Positions 37,101 to 49,200 of a stretch of 64,000 nt of DNA are shown piece after piece. Made by a program: the position numbers and the translations under genes. The stretch's first letter is position 1, and each line of letters starts with the position of its first letter. The notes under the pieces are model-generated. The model searched no databases and was not told the origin of the DNA. It saw only the letters and a program-made list of their open reading frames with translations. Source of the DNA: Macrostomum hystrix (taxonomy: Eukaryota; Platyhelminthes; Macrostomidae); NCBI GenBank assembly GCA_950097015.1, contig CATNEN010000024.1, positions 248,001 through 312,000 of the forward strand. Reading direction: 5' to 3'.

Positions 37101-40100
37101 CGGATGTACATTCGTAAAGATACAAATTAAAAAACTCTAACTCTAACACAAGTATAAAATGTACATAGCTGCAGAGACGAGATAGGAAAATTTCTAACCC
37201 CCGTATGTACATTGACACAGACGAGAATAGAAAAACTCTCTAACCCTAGAATGTATACTTAAAATTAGAAATTGGTCGAACTTTAAACCTGCGAAAGCTT
37301 TAAGATTTCATGCAGTACACAGTGTCACCTCACACTTCTGAACTCCGCAGCAAAAGCGCTCTTCTGTGCAGCCAAAGATGGTTTCAACTCGTCAGTCAGC
37401 GGCCAGACAGCAGCAGCAAGGCGCCACCCCCTCTACTCGCAAGTCAATGCCTTCTCAAACATCCGGCGGTCACAACCCCGATCCGAACTTCCTGCAGTGC
37501 GTGGTAACTTTCTACACCTCGCCGCAGGTGAAGTTCATTAGCAGCATGGCCTCGGCTGTGGTATTCCTTCTGCTGTTTTCCTATGTGACTCTGGTGACAC
37601 TCAAACACCCGAATGAGGGCACGGAAGAGGAGCCGCAGCCGAGTGTTCTGGAGTTTGTCCTGATTGGTGAACTATCAATTTGTGCATTACATTACTTTGA
37701 TTACATTTAGTCGTTATATACGTAATGTGTATAGATGTGTATGAAATGTACTAGCTCTTATATGGCAAAATAATCTGACCTTCGGCCAGAACTGCTGAAT
37801 ATCTCGACGGTCTAAAGGGCTAGTAACTTGATTCTTGTTTCAGAAGATGCGCAACAAAAACTTGGCCCGCACATGTATTCTTGAGTTTTGTATGCTTGCG
37901 TTGCTCCGTTCGGGTGCAGGACAGAAAATTGTCAGGTGGGAGGGGTAGTTCTACTGTTAAAGTGCAAACAAATATAAGTACAAACGATGTACACCATTTC
38001 AGGCTGGATGGTGAGTCTCATAGCCGAGGAGGTCCGACAAATCTTCGACCGTAACAAGGTTAGCGCCGTCGAAAAGCTGAAGGACTGGTTCGCGCACGCC
38101 TGGGACGTGTTCGACTTCACCCTCAACCTCATGATGATCGCCTGCATTCTGGTTCGCGTGTTTGTAGTTGAAGACTACTTCGTGTGGGTCCGCATGACCT
38201 ACGCGCTGACCCTCACCCTGTTCTACATCCGCTTCATGCAGTTCTATCTCATTCATCAGGCCTTGGGACCGAAGGTTGTCATGGTTACTAGAATGGTGAG
38301 TTGAACCTGAGTTGAACCCTAAAGATGCAGTACTACGAGCGTAAGTTCTGCCAATAATCCAAAAGTTCTATCTCCAAATATTTTACACCCACAATAACCC
38401 TCTTCCGAAATCTAAAGAACATTCCTCAATAGTCACTCCCGTTTAGTGAGTTTTGTTCGAAATCACCCTGCAGATCAACGACATCGTGTTCTTCTTCGCC
38501 ATCCTCGCCGTGTTCCTCCTTGCCTACGGCGTGGCGGCCCAGGCCCTGCTCTATCCGAACAGTCCGCTGTCCTGGAAGCTGCTCAAGGATGTAGTTTACC
38601 TGCCCTACTGGCAGATGTACGGCGAGCTGCAGCTGGACGATATCAAAGGCGACGATGACAAAGTGAGCGGCAGCCCGATGAATGACACGGACGGAGGCGA
38701 GGAAGTGGAGGCGGTGCACAATGCCCTAGTGATTGTGCTGTTCGCCTTCTACATGCTCATCACTAATGTCCTGCTGCTCAACCTGCTGATAGCCATGTTT
38801 GGCCACACTTTCGACCAAGTGCAGGACAGCTCTCACAAGGTGTGGGCCTACTCTCGCTACAAGCTCATCTTCGAGTACCATCACCGACCATTCCTGTGCC
38901 ACCCATTGACTCTGTTGTGCCACATTGGCTCAATGCTCGAGTACCTGTATCGGGCCGCGTGCGGTCGCCACAGTCCTCGATTTAATGCTTTCTGTGAGTG
39001 ACTAATTTAGTGCAGTTCTTTGGCCTTTACGCCCTTGAGTGCCAACCTCCAAGGCACAGTGAGATTGTACACTGCCTGACGATGAGAAAGTCAGGGCGGA
39101 TGTACACAGCTGTGTGTGAGAGTATGCTCACGTGTCAGCGGAACGGTCAACTGTCACCAAAGGAGGTGCCAGTGCTCTATCTCTATCTATTTGCAGGGGG
39201 GCCCGGGACACTTGTCGCACAAGCGACGGAGCGGCACGCCCCCAGACCGGCGAACTAGGCGCTTAGCGCCCATTGCGCCGCCTCCCCTGAGCAGGCACCA
39301 CACACAGCAGCACAGACCAGCCGGGGAGGGCAGGAGGCACCCAGAATAGGCAGCAGTGCCCCCCACCCCAGCCCCACACGCACAGAGCAGACCAAGCCGG
39401 GGCGGAAGGCTGATAAGAAATCAGTCCTCAGGGGGGCCGGGTGATGAGTGTACACTTATCCAATCGGACGGAAGTCCAGAAAGCGCGCGGCGGTGTACAC
39501 CCGCCCCCCAGCCACCCCCCCCCGCAAGGCCTCACGCCCCAGCGCCAACGCACACAACTCACACAACGCAGAACAGGCACACAGAAGGCAGGAGTGAAGC
39601 TATTATTTCAAGCTTTGATTGCACGAAATATGGTGCACCTCCGCCAGTCGCTACTGTCCAAACCCACCAACAAGTCCCGAAATTAATCGTGACTTAAAGG
39701 GAGAATCGAACTAGCGTCCATTGGAGTGCGAGGCAGCGACGCTAGCCGCTGACCCACTCGCCCCCTGGTGCCGGTGCTCACAGACTTCCTGCAAATCGTA
39801 TTAATATTAAAACGTCAGTTTCAAATGTCCAATCAATAACGGCCTTCTAAACATTCCTCCATCACCGCAGTGGTCGAATACGACCCCAGCACAGACCGAA
39901 TGCTCGGCGCCTTCGTGCAGCAGTGCACGGACAAGTACCTGACCGCCAGACGGTCCGAGTACGCCCAGCCCGACGACGAGGAGGACAACTGGCTGCTGGC
40001 GCTGGAACGGCTGGACGATGTGAAATACCAGCTGGAGCACCTGGAGTCCAAGCTAGCCGCCAGTCAGAGACGGAAATCTGCCGGAATAGTTAGGCTTGAC

Positions 40101-40289
40101 CTGTGAGTACTAGTAGTAGTGGAAGTAGTTGTAGTAGTAGTGGAAGTAGTTGTAGTAGTAGTGGAAGTAGTTGTAGTAGTAGTAGTTGTAGTAGTAGTTG
40201 TAGTAGTAGTAGTAGTAGTTGTTGTTGTTGTTGTTGTGGTAGTAGTAGTGGTGGTAGTAGTAGTAGTGGTAGTAGTAGTAGTAGTGGTT

Positions 40290-40339
<50 letters not shown>

Positions 40340-41013
40340 TTTAGTAGTAGTACCCAATTAACAGCTGTGTGAACTAAAGCAATGTGCTGGAGTTGAGTGT
40401 CTTGCTAAAATACACAAACTATTTTATGAAGTGGGGAATCGAACTCCCGATCTCTAAGTCGTGAGTCCGACTCTCTAATCACTAGGCTACAATCCCCGCT
40501 TGGTAGACACTTCCAGTTCTCTAATATTACTGTTAGTAGTAGTTTTCGCACAACATCCATGCTTTGCCAATGCTTGTTCCTCCCAGTGGCAGCAGAAGCA
40601 ACACAAGACTCCAGCTGTCGCTGCCGAAGCGGCAGTCAGCCGATGAGCCGGAAGCGGCCGCAGCTGTCAACGATGACGAAATGGAAGGCGAGACTGCGAC
40701 GACGGCGATGGCGTCGAGCATCCGCGATCTGAGCAGCCGACTGCTGGGCGTCGAGTCTCGGCTTGGCGACCTACTCCGGGCGGTGGAGTCGCTCGGCGGC
40801 TCTTCGTCAGGTCGCCAACGCCGCAGCGGCAGCAGCCGGAAGTCCGGCAGTAAGCGGAAGTCGCGTCAAAATCCTGCCGACGAGGCTGACGAGACACCGG
40901 GGACAGCGTCAGCGGCGATGGCTGCCGCCGAAGCGTTGGATGCAATGTCCGCAGACCAGCAGAATGAAAGCAGAGAAAAAAATCACAACGGGTCTGAGAT
41001 TAAAAATTTGTAA
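31196..41013 (+). CDS. TRPM: TRPM-family cation channel, complete, 14 exons, 1394 aa
   Basis: Exons: 31196-31285, 31503-31588, 32779-33218, 33539-33708, 34024-34418, 35104-35551, 35629-35688, 36003-36248, 36327-36788, 37351-37666, 38003-38295, 38474-38993, 39871-40102 and 40587-41013. Phases match at every junction and the sum is 4185 nt. Residues about 45-440 are the TRPM N-terminal SLOG-like homology region (KRECCQF, PTDAYG, VSVTGGAKK, WIVTGGFN, LIIEGG, VKGSGRAA). The armadillo-like helical region follows (DLLLWAIV, about 630). The six-TM channel lies in about 780-1120 (pore word PYWQMYGEL) with the TRP helix after LLNLLIAMFGHTF. A coiled coil (about 1300) ends the protein. There is no kinase or Nudix domain. 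Family members are tetrameric plasma-membrane cation channels. The GEL pore word is nearer the TRPM1/3/6/7 type than TRPM4/5. Introns 2, 7, 9 and 13 carry arrays; introns 5, 12 and 13 carry SINEs. Confidence 0.93.
31640..32765 (+). repeat. 21-23-bp minisatellite, TRPM intron 2
   Basis: About 50 units of AACCAATGAGTCACTCTCCC plus three bases. A homogenised core of eleven 21-bp units (CAACCAATGAGTCTCTCACA) lies at 31935-32175. Ends of the array are more diverged than the middle. It runs to within about 15 bp of the exon 3 acceptor. Confidence 0.9.
34425..34615 (+). repeat. Degenerate pyrimidine-rich short repeat, TRPM intron 5
   Basis: Irregular units of CCCTTCCAATTTAT, about 15-18 bp, just after the exon 5 donor. 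Confidence 0.6.
34664..35000 (-). mobile_element. SINE S1 copy in TRPM intron 5, with reiterated head
   Basis: Inverted copy with B box (GGAATCGAACC on plus) and full body. The A-box end is repeated about four times (CTCCACTAGGCTACAACCT near 34930-35000), so the 5' end of the element has been tandemly amplified. Confidence 0.85.
35722..35935 (+). repeat. 35-bp minisatellite, TRPM intron 7
   Basis: Six near-identical units with words AAAGAACATTCCTCAATAAT and CACTCACCTGAAGTT. One partial unit with the same words sits alone in intron 11 near 38415-38440. Confidence 0.9.
36940..37260 (+). repeat. 47-bp diverged tandem repeat, TRPM intron 9
   Basis: Six to seven units with words GATGTACATTGCCGCAGAGA and ATAGGAAAACTCTCTA. 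Divergence increases toward the 3' end. Confidence 0.8.
39005..39190 (+). mobile_element. SINE S2 fragment, TRPM intron 12
   Basis: Has TGTACACTGCCTGACGATGAG and GTACACAGCTGTGTGTGAGA, which pair in inverted order with the S2 bodies near 51740 and 63080. No tRNA head is seen. Confidence 0.5.
39200..39770 (-). mobile_element. tRNA-derived SINE, family S3, TRPM intron 12
   Basis: Read on the minus strand, a tRNA-like head has GAGTGGGTCAGCGGCTAGCG (A-box region) and a B-box-like TAGTTCGATTCTC. A GC-rich C-run body follows down to about 39200; this limit is approximate. Only one copy lies in the window. Confidence 0.55.
40105..40350 (+). repeat. (GTA)n / (GTT)n microsatellite, TRPM intron 13
   Basis: About 80 trinucleotide units with GGA, GTT and GGT interruptions. 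It starts immediately after the exon 13 donor (CT|GTGAGTACTAGTAG), so the repeat may have grown from the splice-site sequence itself. Poly-Val and poly-Thr ORFs here are artefacts. Confidence 0.95.
40352..40500 (-). mobile_element. SINE S1 partial copy, TRPM intron 13
   Basis: B box GGGAGTTCGATTCC read on the minus strand, with the tRNA-like head and the first part of the body. Truncated where it meets the (GTA)n run. Confidence 0.75.
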
Positions 41014-42100
41014 TTTCCTTTTTTACCTCAAAATAGTGTGATTGTGGATAATTTATGGTGCTGCGAAATTCCTTATTATCATTCCGTATTACTGTATTTT
41101 TCGGTGTCCGCAATTGCAGGCAACACAGCAGGTTTATTGTTGAGTTCAATGCTTCTGAGTTCAAAGAACATTGAATTTGTTCATTTAATTCATTGTCGAT
41201 AAAGTTAATGGTCTTCGTTCATTCGAAAAAAAGCAATTAGGGATATTAAATGCGTAAATTTAATAAACATGCATCCGGAAAAGCTAGAAAACTACAATCA
41301 TAGTACTTCAAGAACGCAAGGAAATTAATGAGATTTTTTAAAACTTCGAGTGTGTTATTTACTACAAGAATTACGGGATAATTTTTTAACGTCCATGTGC
41401 CCTCCATTTAAATAATCTAAATAATTTAAATTAACTAACTAACACGTTATCCAGCTGCTTCTATTTTTATAATATCTTGTCGGACCAAGTGTTATGTGTG
41501 AGGCAGCGTGGCCAAATGAAGAACGGAGCACTGAATTAGAAGGTTGGAAAAACGTGAGCCCTCCAAAGGCCTGTGCGCACTAATATATAATTTAGCCAGT
41601 CAGAGTTAACAACAACCCCCCCGTCCCGGCCTAGACCGGTTCGGACAGACCGACCCCCCAGCCAATCAAAACGCGTCACGCGCACTCTAAGGCAAGCCGC
41701 ATACACAACACCAAGCATCGCCAACCCCAGCTCCAGTCACGTGACTGTTATAAAGCCAATCAAGTTCGAAGACGGTTTTATCATCTAGGCCCGAGTGAAT
41801 AGCGAACAGCGAATAGTAAATCCTACACTGTTAAATAAGTGGTTAATTTTCTAGCTTGAAAAAAATCATATTTCATTTTTTGACAATTTCTTCAATGGAA
41901 GTACAAATCAAATTCAATAAAACTTCATTCTAAAGTACAAGTTTACCGTATTACTTCTTTCAAAACTGCTGGAATTGCAGTAAAAATGTACTCTATTATA
42001 TATTTATTTCGTAATTCAATAATTAATTAAATGTAATTGCATGTTTTATATCGGTATAAAAAGTACATGGGAGAATGTAAATACATTTACATACTATAAT
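41014..42100. other. TRPM 3' region
   Basis: AT-rich. Candidate poly(A) signals AATAAA at 41262-41267 and 41916-41921. A GC-rich island at about 41620-41760 looks unlike its surroundings and may be an old insertion. No gene seen. Confidence 0.4.
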
Positions 42101-42103
42101 AAT

Positions 42104-42404
42104 AATAATTGATTACACCTGCCCCAATTGGGTCAGATGTGCAGCCGACAGCACAGCCGCAGCAAATGCGCGGCGCATCTGAAGGCTGCGTACAGCTGTT
42201 CAGTCCACGGACTGGGGGGACGCCACACCCACCTTCAATTATCCCAGCTGATGCTGGTACCCATTTAACAGCTGGGTGAACTGAAGCAATGCAGAGTTAA
42301 GTGTCTTGCTAAAGGACGCAAATTGTTCCAGTGGAGTCGGGAATCGAACCCCCGACCTTCAAGTCGTGAGTCCGACGCCCTAACCACTAGGCTACAACCT
42401 CTGC
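42104..42404 (-). mobile_element. SINE S1, near full-length copy
   Basis: Inverted copy running from the ATTGATTACACCTGCCCC tail word to the tRNA-like head (TAGGCTACAACC) with the B box. It ends in an (AAT)n run, likely the element's 3' tail. Best reference copy in the window. Confidence 0.88.
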
Positions 42405-42649
42405 TGTACTATAACAACTGGCGCATTTTCTCTGGGATATACACTTTTTAATTTGGGAATACTTTTGCCGCTGTGTGTTCTCATGCGAGAGAAACAGAAT
42501 GGCAGAGCTTAATTAGAAAGTCGGATTTAATAGAACAAGACCAGAATCATTGGATTATTGACTGCACGATGTCTGCTCTGCTGATACTGCAGCGTGTTTT
42601 ATAGGCACGCGCAAGAGCCTATGGACACACTTTACTCATCAACTCGTGA

Positions 42650-43200
42650 ACTTATTAGCTCAGCAAGTCATGAACTTTTTGATGAACTCATATAATGAAC
42701 TCACTTATGAACACTCTCATGAACTCACTCATGAACTCATTTAATGAACTCACTCATGAACTCATATAATGAACTCACTCATGAACACATATAATGAACT
42801 CATATAATGAACTCACTCATGAACTCATATAATGAACTCACTCATGAACTCATATAATGAACTCACTCATGAACTCATTTAATGAACTCACTCATGAACT
42901 CATATAATGAACTCATATAATGAACTCACTCATGAACTCATATAATGAACTCACTCATGAACTCATATAATGAACTCACTCATGAACTCATATAATGAAC
43001 TCACTCATGAACTCATAAATGAACTCACTCATGAACTCATATAATGAACTCATATAATGAACTCATAAATGAACTCACTCATGAACTCATATAATGAACT
43101 CACTCATGAACTCATATAATGAACTCATATAATGAACTCACTCATGAACTCATATAATGAACTCACTCATAAACTCACAAATGAACTCACACATGAACTC
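42650..43200 (+). repeat. 25-bp minisatellite between TRPM and the cyclase 3' end
   Basis: About 22 units of ATGAACTCATATAATGAACT plus CACTC. Shorter variants lack the ATAT part. It lies between two convergent genes and stops about 60 bp from the cyclase stop codon, so it may be in its 3' UTR. Confidence 0.9.
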
Positions 43201-43263
43201 AATCATTAAAAATCATAAAATCTTAAAAAACTGCAAGCGTGTCCCACAAGTTGAGATTCGAAG

Positions 43264-46200
43264 TCAAAGCAGCCGGCAGACTCGGGTTTCAATTGGCTGG
43301 CCTCCAGCAGGTGGCTTGCTGATTCCGTTCTGCTTTTCTGGCCCGTTGACAACCTCGGTGACTGTCGCGGGGGGCTTGTTCTCGTCCCAGGTCTGCACAT
43401 TCTTCCAGGCGGCCGCCGTCTCCCTGGCGGCGCTGCAGTCGGTGCCGGCAGGGCCCAGCAGGAAGTAGGTGCGCATCTCGCCCTTGCCCTTGACGTAGAT
43501 CTTGCCCCTGGGCTCAGTCACGTGACTGTCCTTGACCAGGCTGCGGTTTGCAGGCGGGTGGGAGCCAATTGCAGTTTTTTTCCAGTTAAATACTGGGCAG
43601 ATGATTCAAGGAAAAGCAAACAATAGTGAAAAAAAATTAGGGAGCGCATTGGTAGGGAGATGATTGTTGGGAGAGGATTGTTGGGAGAGGATTGTAGGGA
43701 GAGGATTGTAGGGAGTGGATTGTAGGGAGAGATTGTATGGAGAGATTGTAGCGAGTGGATTGTAGGGAGAGGATTGTAGGGAGTGGACAGTAGGGAGTGG
43801 GCTGTAGAAAGTGTAAAACATCGCAAAGTGTCATGTGATGTGACAGTTTTATAAATGACTGATTGCATCCAATCCTATACAAAAATAAAAAAACCAATCA
43901 TTTTCTGTCTACGGACAAGAAAATTGATAATCGCATAGGGGTAAATGAGCTACATCTCCCAGACCAATCAGCTCACAGGTAGCTACATCTCCCAGACCAA
44001 TCAGCTCACAGGTAGCTACATCCACCCCAGACCAATCAGCTCACAGGTAGCTACATCCACCCCAGACCAATCAGCTCACAGGTAGCTACATTCACCCCAG
44101 ACCAATCAGCTCACAGGTAGCTGGGCTCGGACATGTGCACGAGTCCCGGGCAGCCGTGCGACTCCATCCTGGAGGCCGTGTTGACGGTGTCGCCGAACAG
44201 GCAGAAGCGGGGCATCTTCTCGCCCACCACGCCAGTCACAACAGGCCCCGAGTGCATGCCTACGCGGATCTGCAGGAAATTGAAAAACGTAGTCTGGAAA
44301 GTATTGCGTGGCAACTAAAAGAAAGCGTGACCGGCTTTGATTGTAAGCTTGAAGATTTTCAGTCTCTGATGACACTAATTAGCTAAAAGGTAATGAATAA
44401 TGCAACTCTAATTAAATAGTTGAAGAAATTTGCTTCCTGAGGCAGCTTCCACTAAAAATAGACATTTTCAAAGGCTTCGTCTGTTTCTGGGTACGACCTT
44501 CAATGAGCTTAGTCGATAATAGCTCGCAATATAGCTATTGGCCTAACTGCTTTACTGCAATATTTGTGTAGCAAATTATAGTTACAAGTTTTTTTAACCA
44601 CAAAAATTGTTGAAAGCGCGGAAAAACAGGTACTCTTACAAAAAATGATAGAAAGAAAAAAGACTGAAGCGAGTTGGACTGAAGACAGAAGGACTGAAGA
44701 CAGAAGGACTGAAGACAGAAGGACTGAAGACAGAAGGACTGAAGACAGAAGGACTGAAGACAGAAGGACTGAAGACAGAAGGACTGAAGACAGAAGGACT
44801 GAAGACAGAAGGACTGAAGACAGAAGGACTAAAGACAGAAGGACTGAAGGACGCGAGAAGGGACTCACGGATATCCCAGACCGATGGTCCCCTTACCCAT
44901 CGGGCGACTAACCTGGATGCCTTCCTCGCAGCCGGGCGCGCGCACCAGCCTCGAGCTGGCCAGCATGTCCAGGCCCTGGTCGGCCACCCGCTGCGCGTGA
45001 TCGTCCAGCCTGTCCGGACAGCCGCCCACAACCATGTAGGCATCACCGATTGTCTCCACCTGGGCCGTGTGAGGTTCCGGGTCTCTCTTGATTTCGTTTG
45101 ATTAATCGTGCAACAACTCCTCTCTAAAGTCAGCTGGTAGCTCGTTATCAATAGAAAATATGATAATTAAACAGGTGTAAAGTGTTTCCAACTGTGACCT
45201 TGACAATTTAACCACGCGAATCATGCGTTATAGTCCGAATTTATAGTGCATCGTGCGTGACCTTGAGAACTGAACCACGCGAATCATGCGTGATAGTCTG
45301 AATTTAAAGTGCTTCGTGCGTGACCTTGAGGAGTGAACCACGCGAATCATGCGTGATAGTCCGAATTTATAGTGCTTCGTGCGTGACCTTGAGAATTGAA
45401 TCACGCTTAATGTTCAAAGTCCAGGGACGGCTATTTTTCACTTCAAAGCAAAACATTTTGAATTGCACCCTATTGGTGGATCACCTTGTACACCTGGTGC
45501 ACCTCAGTGTGCTGGTCGAATAGCGTGAAGACGCTGTTTAGCATGGTGATGACAGCCTCTGGCGGGCTGCCGGAGCAAATGTCGGTGAAGCCGACAATGT
45601 CTGAGAAGAGCACAGTCACCATCGAGTACTTCTCAGCATCGACTCGTTCTCCGTTGCGCAACGACTCGGCGACTCGCTTCGGCAGCATCTGGTAGAGAAG
45701 GTTGTCCGTCTTCTGCTTCTCCTCTTCCAGAGCCAGCGTCATCTTGAACAGCTGCGTCGTGGCCTCGTTCAGCTTCTGGCTGAAGGGACAAAACCGAACG
45801 ATGCTGCGAGTAAGATTAGATCAATTATGAATTTCTGACCGGAAGGTCGGAAGTTCGAATCTCAGCCCAAAGAATGCAATTTTTTTCTTGCAATAATAAC
45901 AATTGATCAAACCTGCCCCAATTGGGCCAGACGTGCATCTGAAGACTGCGTATGGCGTTCAACCCATGGACTGGGGGACGCCACACCCACCCTCAATTAC
46001 CCCAGCTAATGCGGGTACCCACTCAACAGCTGGGTTAACTGAAGCAATGAAGGGTTAAGTGTCCTGCTAAAGGACACAAACTGTTCCAGCGGATTCGGAA
46101 TTCGAACCCCCGACCTTCAAGTCGTGAGTCCGACGCCTCTAACCACAAGGCGACAATCTCTTCCTTGTCCTTGTGTAAGATACTTAATACCCCATAAATT

Positions 46201-49200
46201 CAGTCTCCCCAGTCCATGGACTAAACAGATGTACACAGCGTTTGGATGCGCTGCACAATAGCTGCGGCTGTGTGACTGCTGTACAATGAAAAAAACAAAA
46301 AATAAGAAAGAGTTTTTCAAACTTATTACTTAATAGTGTGGTCCGCCTTCTGCTGCTGGTTGATGGTGATGAGCTCGCGTGTCACATCGAACAGCGGAAT
46401 GTCGGACATGTACAAGCTGTCCTGCTGCATCTGGTCCAGGTTGGCCACGCGCAGGGAGCCGAGGAACACCAGCAGGCCCTGCTCCGGCAGGTGACGCATC
46501 TGGCCTGGAGACCGGGGAAGACGTGTTGAAAGTCATCTCTATGCTCTAGGTTGATCTATTTCTAACTGATAATAAGATGAGACCTCGAAGGTATTTCAAA
46601 TACGTCGTACCAAATATGGATTCGCCATAGACGTTTCTTATACAGAGCAATGTTAGTTGTCCTTTTCACCAGGGTCTTCGACCATGCAGTCATTCCAGGG
46701 TCTTCGACCCGCAGGCAGGGAGCAGGCACTGGCGCTCATTCTAGTGAACCTTGAGGACACACAGACGATTATGAGAGAACGCAGACACACTCAATCAAGA
46801 GTCTTCAAATCCGAACTATCGTTCCAAACACAGGATGCGAATCTACAGAAATTCGCGTCTGTTTCTCACCCTTCACCCGCAGCTCCTTCGGCGCCGCGTC
46901 GTCATTGCCACCCGGGCCGTCCAGCCGGCGGAAGGCCAGCGTGAAGGCGGAGTTGATGAAGCGCAGAATCTCGGCGAACTCGGCGCCCACCAGCGGATTG
47001 GCGATGCTGAACGCGTCGGAGAAGGCGGCGCCGGGCCGGATTCCGTAATTGAACTGGCGCAGCTTCCGGCCGCACTGCACAATGTTCATCTGCCGGTCCA
47101 GTACCAGGTGATACGGCAGCAGGCTGGTCAGCTGGGCGTTGCTTAGCAACGGCTGCGGCCCGGCGCACTCGGCCATGATGGATTCCGAGTCATCCAGGGC
47201 TGCACTCCTCCTCGGTGGAGCAGTTCTCGACGGCGAATCGCCGACAACGCGAATCTCGAGACAGACCTGCTCCACATATGCTGTGCCATCGAGGAATTCG
47301 TTGCCAACTTGCTTAGCAACAATGTCCACTTCCTGGCTGTAGATCTGGGCGGCCACCGACTTGAGAATTCCTGTGGGATGTTTTTCCGTGTACTAACGAG
47401 CTAAAATAGGATTTTATGGTCATCTAACTTCTCAGACGAGTACAGGCCCAATAGGAATTTCAATGGATAATGGATGAATGGATAAGAATGAGATCATCAG
47501 TTCAAGGACAAGGAGATCATCAGTTCAAGGACAAGGAGATCATCAGTTCAAGGACAAGGAGATCATCAGTTCAAGGACAAGGAGATCATCAGTTCAAGGA
47601 CAAGGAGATCATCAGTTCAAGGACAAGGAGATCATCAGTTCAAGGACAAGGAGATCATCAGTTCAAGGACAAGGAGATCATGAGTTGTAGGACCAGGAGA
47701 TTATCAGTTGAAGGACAAGGAGATCATCAGTTGCAAAGGATCAGAAAATCATCAGTTGAAGGACCAGGAGATTATCAGTTGAAGGACAAGGAGATCATCA
47801 GTTGCAAAGGATCAGAAAATCATCAGTTGAAGGACAAGGAGATCATCAGTTGAAGGACAAGGAGATCATCAGTTGAAGGACAAGGAGATGATCAGTTGAA
47901 GGACAAGGAGATCATCAGTTGAAGGACAAGGAGATGATCAGTTGAAGGACAAGGAGATCATCAGTTGAAGGACAAGGAGATGATCAGTTGAAGGACAAGG
48001 AGATCATCAATTGAAGGACAAGGAGATGATCAGTTGAAGGCCAAGGAGATCATCAGTTGAAGGACAAGGAGATCATCAGTTGAAGGACAAGGAGATCATC
48101 AGTTGAAGGATAAGGAGATGATCAGTTGAAGGACAAGGAGATCATCAGATGATGGACAAGGAGATGATCAGTTGAAGGACAAGGAGATCATCAGATGATG
48201 GACAAGGAGATCATCAGTTGAAGGACAAGGAGATCATCAGTTGAAGGATAAGGAGATCATCAGTTGAAGGACAAGGAGATCATCAGATGATGGACAAGGA
48301 GATCATCAGTTGAAGGACAAGGAGATCATCAGTTGAAGGACAAGGAGATCATCAGTTGAAGGATAAGAAGATGATCAATTGAAGGACAAGGAGATCATCA
48401 GTTGAACGACAAAGAGATCATCAGTTGAAGGACAAGGAGATCATCAGTTGAAGGACAAGGAGATCATCAGTTGAAGGACCAGAAGATCATCGGTTGAAGG
48501 TGCGGGAGACAATAGCGAACAATACCACACCGCAATGACCTAGACACCACACATTCCATTGTGTTCCGAGCTCCAACTCATATGACAATTAAAATAAATA
48601 ACTGTAGGCTTGTCTAACCGATAGCCACAGGAAAAAGTCCGCTGCGAGTGCTGCTGTAAGTCACAGTGATGACCGAATCATTACATTCAGCTCTGAAAGA
48701 TGAAATGAAGGTTATGCGGCTTTCCGGCCAAAACGATGTTGTCTATGGTGACAGATGCAATAACTGCAGCTCACAGAAATGATGGCGGCACCATCTCAGT
48801 GTAGGTGAGCTGCAGCAGGTTGTGAAGCGAGTCCAGATTCTCAATGAAGGTGGCCAGGTCATCGCCCAGTGAGCGAATCATCGGGGCAAAGTTCATGCGC
48901 ACCAGATAGCTAAAGAAATACTGTCCGAACTGCTCAAGCATGACTGGCATGTCCAGGTCTGCATGGACGTGACGTATTATGGGTTGGCTTATGCTTTTTT
49001 TACAAAAACATGCCGTCACAAGTCCTGCCTCTGCCTGTCTCTTCCAATGTCCACCAGGCTCTACCTGTTTCTACCCGTCCCTACCTGTCTCTACCTAATT
49101 CTAGGTATCTTTACTTGCCTCTACCTGTCTCTACCTAATTCTAGGTATCTTTACTTGCCTCTACCTGTCTCTACCTAATTCTAGGTATCTTTACTTGCCT

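Noticed and set aside
40064..40372. Poly-Thr, poly-Val and poly-Ser ORFs
   Set aside because: Trinucleotide microsatellite in TRPM intron 13.
47490..48500. CRISPR-like regular repeat array
   Set aside because: Units are directly adjacent with no unique spacers, in an animal intron. The same holds for all other arrays here.
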